A stretch of 26,592 nt of DNA, taken from NCBI GenBank assembly GCA_033297205.1, contig MU859368.1, forward strand, positions 1 to 26,592. Reading direction: 5' to 3'. The position numbers were made by a program, and so were the translations under genes. Of the stretch, positions 9,820-20,196 are shown one piece after another (position 1 is the stretch's first letter; each line of letters opens with the position of its first letter). The notes below the pieces were generated by a model that did no database searches, was not told where the DNA came from, and was given only the letters and a program-made list of their open reading frames with translations. This DNA is from Pseudoneurospora amorphoporcata (Eukaryota; Ascomycota; Sordariomycetes; Sordariales; Sordariaceae).

Positions 9820-11007
9820 GATAACTCTTCCGATTTTAGAGAAAGGATGGCTGGGAAAATGGACAAGGAGAGAGGAGGAGTCTGGGAAGTTGCCACGAGC
9901 TCGTCGTTATCACGTTGTCCAGCAATGTGAATCATGGTGTAATGGTAATGGCGCTGTTGGCAGCGAACTCGTGAGGGCGGCTGGGCGGGTGATGGATTTG
10001 TGGTGGGCTGTCTGCGTCTTCAAATGGAAATATTGACTCTTGGAAAACTTTGCTTCTCAGCGTCACAGGCCAAGACGGGTTAGGTGGCATGGAAAATGTC
10101 TGTCAGTCATGTTGCGCCATCCGATGTCGCTGGCTCTTGGTTGTCTGAATTTTTCGTGGGTGCCAGTGATTGCACCTGCATCGCTTCAGACCACTGTGGT
10201 GTTGTGTGCCAGGCCGTCCTGTCCAAGGTTCTCACCCGGCACGGAGCATCGGGAGTCTATTGTTGGGTTTTTAGGGAGATGGAAGGATGAGGCGTCGGGA
10301 AGGGCTGGTGATGCCATCATCGGGAACACAAACGGGGGTCCGGTAGTTTCAGGGCTACCATGGTCGTCGCCGGACATGGCTGTCAGACGCGAATCGGGAG
10401 ATACGGATGCCCTGCCATTATCTGAAACTAATGATGGCATTCCATATGATGCATGTTGCACGTCTCAAATGCTGACCCGAACGACGTCCAGAAGCAATCG
10501 CTTCACGTGAACCGACCCTGCTGGCATTCCCGCATCTGCCACGGAAACTGGACGTTTGTCATGGTGCGGCTTGGTGTCCCTTGATGGTGGTGATGGCTTT
10601 CACATGTCGGACTGTGCCGAATGTCGCACTTCAGCAGCTTGTGCCGTTGTGTGTGTGGTTGTCTCTCGGGGTTGCACAGCCAGGCCCAAGAGTCAAGGAG
10701 TCCAGGTCCAGGTCGGGCTGAGAAAGATACGAGCTCAAGTGACACGACCGGGCAAGAAGTGGCCTGCTCTGCAGCTGCCCCTGGAGTCCGTGAGTTGTCA
10801 GTGTCTCACAAGTCGCAACTGCCCATCACTGATCTGCTGTTCCAATCCCGGCTGATCCGCAAAGTCGTTGTCGTCGTGATCCCCAGAAGGTTCGGAAAGA
10901 GCAATGAAGTGCTAGCTTCTTCCAAGTGTCGTGACTGCTGTGCGAGCCTGCTGTGCCTGGCGGGCACTGCGGAGACTGCCTCCTTGACGAACATGAGCTC
11001 CCTTCGG

Positions 11008-11043
11008 CCAATCAGAGACTGCTCAGACGAGTTTGTCCAATCA
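11008..11043 (+). promoter_or_regulatory. Two CCAATCA boxes, 29 bp apart
   Basis: CCAATCA occurs at 11008-11014 and 11037-11043, the extended CCAAT form preferred by the fungal Hap2/3/5 (CBC) complex. They lie about 640-670 bp upstream of the ATG at 11680, with the CT-rich stretch in between. Function is inferred from the motif alone. Confidence 0.4.
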
Positions 11044-11679
11044 TAGTCCGTCATGTGATATCTTATCGTTTGCCAAGTCTACCTACCATCTGTCGGCGGT
11101 TGCGTGCCATTCGTTGTCAGCTTCGGAACGCTTCCTTCCCCCTGCGCGGTCCTTTCGACTTCCATCTTTGCACTTCTTTTCAAGGCACAACACTCCACCT
11201 TCGGCTCTCGCTGTTTGTTCAATGCTGGCAGCCCTTTTATTTCTCCATTCATTTCACTTAGTTGCCGTATGCTGCTTTGATCAAGCTCGTCTGACTAGGT
11301 ATGTTCGAAGCCACCGGAAGATGATCCGCTCCCGTCCGGTCAAAGAAGGGTCCGAGGTCATTGTCCATTGTTCATGATGGCCTTGTTAGGCTGTCCTTAG
11401 ATTAACACCGACCAGTGCCCTTTATTCAACTCCGGGGGAAGGAGGACATGCTCTCCGCTCAGCTCAACCCGATCAAGTTTATTAAGATGGCCATGGCCGC
11501 GATGACTTTGAACAGACGACTCCAACTGTTATCAACAGTTCGACGACCTAACGGCAAGAGCTTGCAAGCTGCCAGCCAACACCTAGGCACTTCATATCAC
11601 TTCCTATTCATTCGTTACTGCCTGTCAAGCGACAGCGCAAAACATCATCACCGGCTTTATTTCGTCACAGCCATTCGCC

Positions 11680-12657
11680 ATGCCCCAAGCACATACCGAT
11701 TCACCTGCCGTTCTGGAGGGGGCTGTCAAGAAGATCATCAGTGACTTGGAAAAGCATCTCAAGGTACAGCAAGAGAAACTGCGAGTCTTATACAAGGAGT
11801 GGAACTTCTGGGAGGCTGCCGGCGCTCTTCTCGATTTCAACCAACTTGAGGTCAGCGACTTGAAGATCGGTGAGATACAAAAGCAGTTGATCGAAGCTCA
11901 AATCGAGCAGCTGAAGTTGGAAAACGACTTGACGCACATGACGGAGTTTGCTCGCCAAGTCTTCAGCCAGACAGCCTTGGGCTTCAAGACCCCCTCGTTT
12001 CCCATCCCCATTCCGTCAGCTAACTTGTTCCCCTTTTCGGCCAAATACTCACATCCTACACCACCACCGAAGTCGTATGGACAGCAGATGAACCAGCGCC
12101 GACAGGATGATTTCCGTTATTACCTCGAGCACCCGGAGATGCTGGCGACTATGCCGGGACCAGTATCCTCTCAGGTTCCCAACTTGAACAATTCACCAGC
12201 CCTTGCTCCTAAATTAACACTTCAACACCCTCAAATGCCTCTTACTCCCCCTCTCACTCCCCCTTCCCCTCAGTAAAAATCACTTCCCCTCCCACAAAGC
12301 TCTGTTCACCCGCCAGCACAAACCTCAACAAGCTCAATAGTTGAGGTTTCTCCCATCACCGTCCCCAAGGCAGGTACTACCCAAATCCCTACTCAAAGTG
12401 ATCTCTTCTTCATCAGGCGCATGACTGCATACCGCGAATCCGTGTACGGCTCCCAAAAGGGAATCCATCCAACTGATGGTAAGCGGAACTACAGGTTGGA
12501 TCCGCACTTCTGGGAGAAGAAGGAGAACTGGGATGGGACGGAGGATTTCTGGTCCAAGCCCTCGGCAAGGAAGAGGGGGAGAATGGAAGATGAGGACGAG
12601 GCTCTTTCGCCTTGTTCGATTCCGAGGAAGAGAGTTAGAGCTGCCGGGGGGATGTGA
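11680..12657 (+). CDS. Coiled-coil protein of unknown function, two exons
   Basis: The first frame (11680-12276) ends at TAA 12274-12276, but the same frame is open again from the next codon to TGA 12655-12657. That single stop lies within a GTAAAA donor (12273). An intron 12273-12416 ending CTTCTTCATCAG is exactly 144 nt, keeps the frame and removes the stop. I therefore propose exons 11680-12272 and 12417-12657, giving 277 residues. Residues about 8-95 form Lys/Glu/Leu-rich helix with coiled-coil character (LEKHLKVQQEKLRVLYKEW; IEAQIEQLKLENDL). A Pro-rich linker follows (TPPPKSYGQQ; LTPPLTPPSP). Exon 2 encodes a charged tail with aromatic residues (DPHFWEKKENWDGTEDFW) and nuclear-signal-like clusters (ARKRGRMEDED, PRKRVR). 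This suggests a nuclear scaffold or regulatory protein, but nothing catalytic is visible. If the intron is retained, a 198-residue form ending SPQ would be made. Confidence 0.65.
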
Positions 12658-13440
12658 CCGTGAGGTAGGTTTTGTTTGGCATGAGATGGTAGAGGAAAGG
12701 GCAACTGGTAATGTATAAATTCGTTGTAGATGCTAGATTTGATGACTGGTCAAAACTGAAGACTTACAACATAGATACCCTGGATTGAATAGTAGACGAT
12801 CACTCCCTACTGAACCTGAGATGCGCAACCCTACTTCTTCTTGACGTAAATATTGAATGATGCCGTTCTCTTCACCTCCCAACTGTGATATTCCCTCTCC
12901 GTAATATTTCTTCCCACCTCCAACTATTCCTCCTCGAGTCATAAACTCCCTGTGATGGCACATGCCAAGCACTGCCTGGAGCCTTGGTCTTTCGTCATAT
13001 ATCAACTCGTAACATTCCATCCAATGTACTAGAGGTGGCTCCCTTTTCTTCATCATGTTTGATTTGGAAAATGAACAGCTCCCCAAGTTGATAGTACTTA
13101 TAGTGCGAGATTTGCCGCACAGTTCATAGTTTATTTGAATTCCCATTGTCATTTGTTACCATCAGAAAACTTTTGGGGAGATCATGCTCGCCTGGATGAA
13201 CAATGCCCTTGTTCTACGCTGTCGAAGAGCACAGTCGGAGTTCTCGACAGGGAGTGTTCAGTTACTTAACCGATGTCTCAGACTTGAGTGCATGATTGTT
13301 CGAAGGATGGCACTCGTGGAAGATGAAGAGCACTTGGCTTCGGGAACAATGGTTCACTTCGCGGTGAGGCTGAAGAGACAACTCCTCATTTCAAGGCCAA
13401 GACGGACCAGACAGCCCGGCTCAGCCCACCTACAATATAC
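12658..13440. other. Intergenic, no convincing gene
   Basis: This holds the 3' end of the coiled-coil gene and upstream DNA of the next gene. A minus-strand frame at 12733-13152 (139 codons, starting ATG) has no recognisable features and would be convergent with the upstream gene. It could be chance or the antisense of a 3' UTR. Nothing else stands out. Confidence 0.45.
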
Positions 13441-13680
13441 GGGAAGTCAATCTCGTCTTCCCGGACAATGCCCGCCTTCTGGAATAACTCACCCATGGTC
13501 ACTTGAACCCGAGAACAAGTGGTTTGTTCTACCGGCCTCGGGGGAAGATGCCTTCCGTTCCGGAACAATGCTCTCCTCCTGGAATGATTTAACCGCGTTC
13601 ACTTGAGCCCTAAAACAATGCCTTTGTTCTAGCAGGCTCGGGGAAGAGTATCTTCTGTTCCGGAACAGCACAGTCTCGAG
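13441..13680. repeat. ~100-bp tandem repeat, about 2.4 diverged units
   Basis: Units begin at about 13441 (GGGAAGTCAATCTCG), 13542 (GGGAAGATGCCTTCCG) and 13641 (GGGAAGAGTATCTTCTG). Each continues through a CCGGAACAATG-like motif, CTGGAATRA, TTCACTTGARCCC and GTTCTAGCAGGCTCG-like blocks; the third unit breaks off after CCGGAACAGCA. A looser relative of the motif (GGAAGATGAAGAGC...CGGGAACAATGG) lies at about 13319-13352. The array sits 280-520 bp upstream of the serine-rich gene's ATG. Confidence 0.75.
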
Positions 13681-13956
13681 TGCCGAGCACGAGTACCGTT
13701 TCTCTTTGTTCATTGTTTTCCGGAACCACAGCCCGGGAACCGTTCAATTACCACGACCATTCTGTGAATGAACATGACGGGAGAAACTCAACCAGAAGGA
13801 GAACAACTACCCTGCGACAGATTCAATGGACAACGTCGATGGCCCCTTCACTCGATGATAAATAGACAACATCCCTTCCTCGAAAGCCACGTCTCATTAT
13901 CATCCAACAAGCAACAAGCAATCAACAGACACTTACAAACAACCACAACAGCAATC

Positions 13957-14922
13957 ATGCAACCAAACAACTCTTCCTCTTCAACCTGGTCCAACGTGGA
14001 CTCATCCCTCGACGCCCCTCTTCTCCCTCAGGAGCACCTTCAATCCCTCTCATCACCGCACTCCTCGCTCCTTCGCCAAACCCGCCGCTTGGCTCTCGAC
14101 TCTGACTCTAACTCGGACCAGTCCGAGTCCTCTAGTTCGTTCCCCTTCCCCGACATGAACCTCTCTGACGGGTCCAGATCTTCAAGCACGGACAGCAACG
14201 AGACGATCAGGATGCCTCTGCTCCCACACCAGCAGCTAACCTCCTCACCTTGGGCTTCCGAGTCATCCATGGGATCACCATCATCGGCTTCGATGGCGAA
14301 GAGGATTCGGATTGCTAAGGACAGTCATCGTCGGCATCCTCTTCTCCTCGACCTCGAGCGCATGCAGCACGCACAACATGCGTCGGTTCTAGAGCCTGAA
14401 CTCCAGTATGAACAAGGTTCGTGGTTTCCCTCCTCATCTTCATCTGGTACTACCATCGTCCTTCCTCCCGACAACCAGCGTTATTGGGGAGAGTTTTGCG
14501 CCTCACCCGAGCCGATAACCCCCGTTGACGATGAGGTACGTCGATCACTCCAGCCGTTGTTCGACATGGAGATTTTCCGCAACGAATCGAGTGACGAAGG
14601 ACTTGGTGCCTGCGTTAACAACGAGGCTGAAACTGATATTATCAGCAGTCTTGAGGAGGGGTACCTGCCATCTGCGACTGGAACTCAGATCCTTGACGAG
14701 GAAGCGGGCACAATGAAGAGGAGCGAGAGTCTTGTCTCCTTCAAGGACCTCAATATCCCTCCACCAAAGGCTCCGGCTCCAGCCCCGATTGCCTCTTTGA
14801 AGAGACGGGTGAGCTATGCCTGCGAGACTGCTACCGGGATGGTTAAAGGCTCTCAGGTGGCGGCGGCGACGAGTTCTTTTGTAGGCAATCTTTTTGATTA
14901 CCTGATTGAGAAGGGCTTCTAA
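13957..14922 (+). CDS. Serine-rich, largely disordered protein, 321 aa
   Basis: The frame is open from 13768. I chose the ATG at 13957 because the preceding ~60 bp is CAA/ACA-rich, unstructured leader-like DNA (CAACAGCAATCATG) typical of fungal 5' UTRs. Starting at 13768 would add 63 residues of low-information sequence. The protein is Ser/Pro/Leu-rich with a motif occurring twice, APLLPQEHLQS (20-30) and MPLLPHQQLTS (86-96). It also has acidic Ser clusters (LDSDSNSDQSESSSS), a basic patch (AKRIRIAKDSHRRH) and possible phosphosites (KRSESLVSF). The C-terminus (ATGMVKGSQVAAATSSFVGNLFDYLIEKGF region) is the best candidate for a folded helix. There is no known domain. The duplicated PLLP motif may be a docking site; that is a guess. 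Confidence 0.7.
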   Translation: MQPNNSSSSTWSNVDSSLDAPLLPQEHLQSLSSPHSSLLRQTRRLALDSDSNSDQSESSSSFPFPDMNLSDGSRSSSTDSNETIRMPLLPHQQLTSSPWASESSMGSPSSASMAKRIRIAKDSHRRHPLLLDLERMQHAQHASVLEPELQYEQGSWFPSSSSSGTTIVLPPDNQRYWGEFCASPEPITPVDDEVRRSLQPLFDMEIFRNESSDEGLGACVNNEAETDIISSLEEGYLPSATGTQILDEEAGTMKRSESLVSFKDLNIPPPKAPAPAPIASLKRRVSYACETATGMVKGSQVAAATSSFVGNLFDYLIEKGF

Positions 14923-16218
14923 GGAAAGTGTCAGTGGCAAGTAGCCATGTCATTTTGCTTTGTTGTATGTTTTTGTGATTTTATGTTCTGGTTGATGAAC
15001 GACAGTACAGTTATGTTCTGATTTACCAAAGAGTGGACTAATGTGGGTTTTGAATTTGACGGATTGTATTGCATCTTGACATAATTAGCACAAATATAAC
15101 ACTGGACTTTTGATTTACCAACGTACCTCTCCAAAACTGTCCCGCGATTGTGAATCTCTCATGCGATATCAGTTGTTTGCTGACGTTTGTCGGCATGTTG
15201 TCCCATGACCTCGAAGGGAACTAGCCCCAAGCTTGGCCCCATCCATTCCAAACAACTTCCCCATCAATGTTCGTCTGTATCCGTGCCATTACTCGGCAAT
15301 ATGACATGTCGCATCGATACCCATGTGGCGTTTGTATTTGATAGAGAAGCAGCACTAGATTGATATACGGTACGGTTGAAACGCGGCCGTCCTGTTACAC
15401 ATTTCTGTTAGACCTTGGGCTTCTAATCGCCGCCTTAGAACCGTAGAAGCAAATCTAAGCTGCAGTTGCATATTGGTGAACCAAGTATTTACCTTGCAAG
15501 GCCATGAGTCTAGAGGGACCAGGTCTCACATTTTCCGGCCGGCAGGCTCCCGATGCTCTTATCCCCAGTTGCCGTCCGCGGAACGCGTGTCTGCCACAGG
15601 GTCCAGTGTTACCCGGTCTTGCCCATGTACGACGGAACCCGATATTAAAAGATACATGCAGTTGGCCGTAGTAGGGAACTTATCCCGACTGCACTTGGAT
15701 ACTCCCACTACCTTTGAGCTAGGAGAGGGCGAGGATCGGAAACGGGTACGTACGTATGGGGTCCAGGTCAACCTCCGACGATGGAAAGGGGAAATTGGGA
15801 GGAATTTATCTGGATGAACAAGTCGCAGCAGTGTGGCCTTTATTGTTCCTGACTTCCCCCCTTTCGATTTGCGTGATCGTATCTTCTCTGATCTTGCATA
15901 CTATTGGGGCATTGTAAGCAGCACCTGACCATCAAACTTTCTCGACCAAGGGACAGGACATACCGTATATACGCTTCCGACCGCATGCCGCCACAGTCCA
16001 AGATGACCCCTCGGTAGACGCACCAGTATTTCCGGAGCAAATAACATCGCGGGAAACACCTCTTCCTCGATCCGTCGCAAAGGGTACCTGGAAACCCGAG
16101 GCGTTCCGAGTCGGATACCTCTAACTTGGTATCGAATTCGTCGGGGCCCATAAAATCAATGCGTGTACCTCTAGACCACTGCTACCAGGCAACCAGAGGG
16201 CTCGAACAAGCAAACACA
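14923..16218. other. Intergenic, no convincing gene
   Basis: About 1.3 kb between two plus-strand genes. The frames at 15473-15817 (plus) and 15840-16151 (minus) lack domains, and at least one has no clear start context. The region should contain the 3' UTR of the upstream gene and the promoter of the next. No repeat or RNA gene was seen. Confidence 0.5.
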
Positions 16219-17520
16219 ATGAACTACCCCCAGCACCACCAGCATCCAACCAACAACACTTCTTCGGCGCAAGAAACTCGCATTCTTACCACCTTTCCAA
16301 CCGAAGGCCTTCCGGAACCGAGAGTTGAAGACCTCCGCCGAGATGAAGTTCTATATCCACCCTCTGCTCCAGGCGACTTTCCTTTCCACCTACGCATTCC
16401 ACTTCTCACCCAACTAAACAGATGGTTTTGTTGTCAGTGTGCCACGAGAGCGATCCACTCCCTACATAGTGATGGACACAGGGGCCTCGACAAGATCGGC
16501 ATCGTGAACAACAAAGCGTTTGATCGCTGCCACGATCCAGCCTGCTCTCATATCCAATGTGCCAATTGTGCCCTTGGGCCCGGTTTCGGTGGTCTCTTAT
16601 CCTTCAACAGCTTGCTGCCTCCTGAAGGAGGTAGAGGTGCCCACGCACAGGGCCCAACGATAGTCCGAACCGTCGCCGGCCTACATGCGCATCCTTTTCA
16701 CATCGACCCATGCCACTGGGAATGTGCCTGTCGCGAGTGGATGAGCAACGTGTTTGACTCTCGCTGCACAATGCACTTGACAAGATGCGCGAATCCGCGT
16801 TGTCAGTTTCGCAACCGAAGAGACGTTGGAGTGTTAAGACCGGATAGCGTGGTGTTGAATAGGTATGGGCAACGGTTGGGCACGGCGGATCAGCGGGTTA
16901 TCGAGAGAAACGGTCCGTGGATGGTGCAGAGACACGGGTTGGGCATGGTACCTGAGAAGGGTCAGAGAGATAAAGGAAAGGGGGTAGTGCTCCCGGGACA
17001 TGCATCCCCGACACCAACCGGGCCACCCACAGCGGTATTGCTGGATGTGTTTAGACCAAGGACTACTGGGTATGGCATTGACGAGATGGATGTTTGTGGG
17101 GATGAGGATGAGGACATACCGGTGTGGAAGCCAGGATGTCCGACGCCGAGGTACAGACGCAGACGAGCGCCACCGCCGCCACCACCATTCGACAAACCAG
17201 ATGAAGTTGCCACATACCTGGCAGAGTATCTGGCTAGTATTCCGCGGGGATCTCCTCAGTCTATGGCGATGGTTAGCTCGGTGAGGGGAGAGGTGTCACG
17301 GCCGGGATTGGTGATGATGAGCGGGAGAAGAGAGGACAGTGACAGTCGAGGTCCAATTCTGGGAGGAGGGTTCAGTCATCCTCCCAGAGCAGGTCACCAT
17401 TCTGGCCATGTCCCACTGTCGGTAGAGGTAACCGCAACCATGCCATCGACATCAATGAGGTCTGTTGGGTTTTCGGGTACCGGGGACGGCCGAATGGGCA
17501 ATGGGTGGCGTCGGATGTAA
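16219..17520 (+). CDS. Cys/His-rich putative zinc-binding protein, 433 aa
   Basis: The frame extends upstream to a TTG at 16126 with an internal ATG at 16159. I prefer the ATG at 16219, whose context (CAAACACAATGAAC) fits fungal starts. Two Cys/His clusters are visible: WFCCQC (69-74) with C104, C109, H111, C114 and C117 (CHDPACSHIQCANC), and C165, H166, C169, C171, C183, H186, C190 and C195. The W-x-C-C-x-C...C....C.H..C..C layout resembles zinc-ribbon or treble-clef type folds seen in many uncharacterised ascomycete proteins. The remainder is low-complexity: an acidic patch (GDEDEDIP), RRRR followed by a proline run (313-323), and a Gly/Arg/Ser-rich tail ending GNGWRRM. A zinc-stabilised binding domain, possibly nuclear, is inferred. 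No catalytic motif is recognised. Confidence 0.75.
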   Translation: MNYPQHHQHPTNNTSSAQETRILTTFPTEGLPEPRVEDLRRDEVLYPPSAPGDFPFHLRIPLLTQLNRWFCCQCATRAIHSLHSDGHRGLDKIGIVNNKAFDRCHDPACSHIQCANCALGPGFGGLLSFNSLLPPEGGRGAHAQGPTIVRTVAGLHAHPFHIDPCHWECACREWMSNVFDSRCTMHLTRCANPRCQFRNRRDVGVLRPDSVVLNRYGQRLGTADQRVIERNGPWMVQRHGLGMVPEKGQRDKGKGVVLPGHASPTPTGPPTAVLLDVFRPRTTGYGIDEMDVCGDEDEDIPVWKPGCPTPRYRRRRAPPPPPPFDKPDEVATYLAEYLASIPRGSPQSMAMVSSVRGEVSRPGLVMMSGRREDSDSRGPILGGGFSHPPRAGHHSGHVPLSVEVTATMPSTSMRSVGFSGTGDGRMGNGWRRM

Positions 17521-17956
17521 TGGGAAGAAACTCTACAGAGAATTGTTCACTCGAAATCCAATCGCAGAAAGAGGCGAACCATGTCTACTCTAGACTCTGA
17601 ATGTCAAAGAACCTTTTGTTGGAGAGAAAGAGCGGTTGAGTGTCTGGACAAAGCATCTTGCCTCACGAGCATTCTGACAAAAGCAGAAGCAGAAACTGCC
17701 TGTGCCCGGCTCAGTCATGCGTCCCGACCTAGAGGTACCTAGGTACACTGCTAATGGTACACCGCACCTTCCCCACAATGCAATTGCAAACCGTGCAGGT
17801 AGCATCAAAGCAACCGGCAGGCGCAATCTTGATGTATTATGAAATAGTACACGATAGAACCTAAAACGTCTCAGCACTCTCATTTCCCAATGACTCTCAT
17901 TGTGATGCCCTCGCCATATTTTGCGCTTTCTCTTCACCATATGACCAAACCCCTCC
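17521..17956. other. Intergenic between convergent genes
   Basis: A 436-bp stretch shared by the 3' ends of the Cys-rich gene and the GNAT gene. It contains a perfect 12-bp palindrome, GTACCTAGGTAC (17735-17746). No gene was seen; the minus-strand frame at 17590-18030 runs out of phase into the GNAT gene and is a shadow. Confidence 0.5.
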
Positions 17957-18836
17957 TCACAAATCCCTAACCATCCAAACACTCCCCTCCACCTCACCCC
18001 CCTCAAAAACCTTAAAACCCACCTTCTCATAAAACTTCACCACCTTCGTATTCTCCCCGTTAACCCCCAGATACACTCCCTTCCCATAGTCCGCTCCACT
18101 CGTCTTCACTGCTTCACAAAACCGCTCAATCATCCTCCTTCCCCACCCTTTCCCCTGCCACCCCTCCAACAAATCAATATGCAACATAGCCCTCCACCCT
18201 TCCACCAACTCCTTTCGTCTATGTTCCGCCTTCCCTCCCTCCGGCCCCTCCAACACTAACCACTTCGGGTTGTAGGCATGTTGAGCCAGCGACTCGGTGT
18301 TCACTTTTAGCACCTCCTTCTTCTCCCCAGACGCCGAATCGGTTTCCGGGACGGGAAACGGGAGGAGCCAGCTCTCCAGTGTGTCTAGTTGTTTGGGCGG
18401 AGGCACGTCGTGCAGGTCTTGGGGGGTTTGGAGCACTTCGGCGATGTAGCGCGAGTAGGAAGTGGCGAAGGCATGGACGTTGGGGGTGCCGATCACGTAG
18501 CCTACTACTTCACCATCTTCTGGGTTTGAAGAATTGGTGTTGTCGACGAGGACGAAGCAGGTTTGGGGGGAGAGCGTGGTGAATTGGAGACACCAGATGT
18601 AGGGAGACATGCGGGCGGCGATTTCGTCGGCAGCAAGGGTTGGAGGGAGGGTTGCGATGCACTGGGGGATTTGGTGTTAGTGATTTGTTGTTAGATGACG
18701 TACTGAATGGTTTGGTGAGGAATGGGTTGACAGATTGAGAAGTGTAGTATGGTGAAGCGAGGCGCTTCATGTTGACACTTACAATGTGCATGCAAGCCTC
18801 GGCATCCCTTGGCTTAAAGGGGCGAATGAAGGTCAT
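17957..18836 (-). CDS. GNAT-family N-acetyltransferase, two exons, 252 aa
   Basis: It likely transfers acetyl from acetyl-CoA to an amine; the substrate is unknown. Exon 1 (18783-18836) encodes MTFIRPFKPRDAEACMHI. The intron 18662-18782 (121 nt) has donor GTAAGT, branch CACTAAC (18676-18682) and acceptor CCCCCAG. Exon 2 (17957-18661) continues in phase with CIATLPPTLAADEIAARM. An IRPFKPRDAEAC opening is the usual first strand and helix of GNAT proteins. The acetyl-CoA pyrophosphate loop is QGKGWGRRMIERF (187-199). The C-terminal motif is GVNGENTKVVKFYEKVGFKV (217-236), with the N...A/V..FYEK.GF signature. An insert of about 80 residues (95-175) between the early strands and the acetyl-CoA core is longer than in minimal GNATs and typical of some fungal members. 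It is convergent with the Cys-rich gene, about 440 bp apart. Family call is firm; substrate is not. Confidence 0.9.
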
Positions 18837-20048
18837 GTTTGCGGCTGAGGTCTAGCTGCCTTGTTAATATAAGGAAGTTGATTACGCTCGTTTGTTTCTT
18901 TGGGGCTTTTCTTCCTTCTTATATGTCAGCTTGCATCTAGATGGCGAGAAGAAGGAGACTAAAGAATGAATTGCTGGTGAGGGGCTGGTTAGTAATACAA
19001 CATTACCTCTATTCAGCGGCCGCTGTTCAGTTGTAGCACAAATGACGGTGCATCACCAACATCAGCTTATAGTGGTATTTCGAGTAAATATGTAGGTACG
19101 TTACCGACCGGTCTAAAAACAGATGATTTTCGCCCAAGTTTACCCAATGCTTACTTCATAGTTATGTCTATTTCGGACGGAGGTAATGTAGTGGCAGAGG
19201 TCTGCACCCCTTACCCACCCCGGCTTGGCTGAATCTGACACTAGTCCCGGTGTAAGTAACGTCCCTGGAGAAGCATCGGAAGACCTAGGATATCCGGGCC
19301 GCTTTTTCCTCTTTTAGTACAAAGTGTAAACCCCTCTTTCTACAACTCCCCTAGGAGCTGCTGGATAGGTGCATGGTGCAAGCCACTTGGCGGTCCGGAT
19401 TCTCAGATTTGATGCGTATGAAGCGTCTGTTAAGTGCAAGATCCCTATAAATGCAAGCTTTCGAGCCGTCTACATGGTGTTTTGGGTCAGTTGCATTTTA
19501 CCAGGGACGATGTCGTATATCCCCTGTGCTACCGATTCGATGTCTCCACGCAGTTCAAAATTGTATTTTTTGAGAGTATCAGAGAAAAGCACGGTTCTCA
19601 CGGTGCTGATAGGTGAGAGGGAAGAGCGGAGGATAATATTAACGGAACATTACCAGGCATCCACTAAGCTTATGAAAGCATAACTTTCGAGGTTGTGATG
19701 AAAAGGAATCAGTGAGGCGCACGGCTTGCTTATATCGATCGACCTCTTCTCTCCACCGGTCAACAAGCAAAGTTGTGACGCAACTTATCGGCATTAGTTC
19801 CCTCCAAAAGAATCATGCGGTCGTCATATTCAGCCCCCGACTCATGTTTGCGTCCTTGGCAGATGCGGACATCCCACAAAAACCTCCAGTTGGGCGTTCG
19901 GACCAGATCCCCATTCGCGTATGACGCCGGATGTTGGCTATCCTCGTGATCGCTGATAGGTGATCATGGCCAGATTCGGTGAGCGATAGATAATGGAGTG
20001 AAGGGGCTTTCTCCTCATTTTCCTCATTTGTATGTTGGGTTCGAGAAG
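18837..20048. other. Intergenic between divergent genes
   Basis: About 1.2 kb upstream of both the GNAT gene (minus) and the metallothionein (plus), presumably holding their promoters. Open frames such as 19369-19683 start at GTG and have no domain content. No repeat or RNA gene was recognised. Confidence 0.5.
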
Positions 20049-20054
20049 TATAAA
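20049..20054 (+). promoter_or_regulatory. TATA box for the metallothionein gene
   Basis: TATAAA in the context AAGTATAAAGGTGG, 148 bp upstream of the ATG at 20197. That would place transcription start near 20080-20090 with a leader of about 110 nt. Metal-induced metallothionein genes generally have TATA promoters. I did not find a convincing copper-regulator site by eye. Confidence 0.5.
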
Positions 20055-20196
20055 GGTGGAGGTTATCCTCCCGGGAGTGTTTGAAGGAGGCTTCTCGCAT
20101 GTTTCAAACAAGTCCAGACAGCGATCCGAACCCAGAAAAGCTCTTACAAGATCCCCATATCCCCATTACGATATCTTCATACATCAGACCTCCAAA

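Larger units (their letters stand above)
8418..11679. other. 3.2-kb intergenic region between divergent genes
   Basis: This separates the divergently transcribed genes starting at 8417 (minus) and 11680 (plus). Several open frames of 90-160 codons occur, but many begin at TTG, overlap on both strands and show no domain, so I call none. The region should hold both promoters. It contains low-complexity G/A tracts (9660-9710), a C13A9 run (9798-9819), a pair of CCAATCA boxes (11008-11043), and a CT-rich stretch (about 11120-11270) typical of fungal core promoters. A non-coding transcript or a gene with small exons cannot be excluded. Confidence 0.5.

Noticed and set aside
9930..9960. tRNA D-arm-like TGGTGTAATGGTAATGG
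   Set aside because: No B box or acceptor stem pairing within the next 60 bases; a chance A-box match.
10040..10510. Plus-strand frame of 156 codons
   Set aside because: Begins at TTG, no domain, no support from context.
12733..13152. Minus-strand frame of 139 codons starting at ATG
   Set aside because: Possible but unsupported: no motif, convergent with the coiled-coil gene and plausibly antisense to its 3' UTR.
19369..19683. Plus-strand frame of 104 codons upstream of the metallothionein
   Set aside because: Begins at GTG and shows no protein-like motif.
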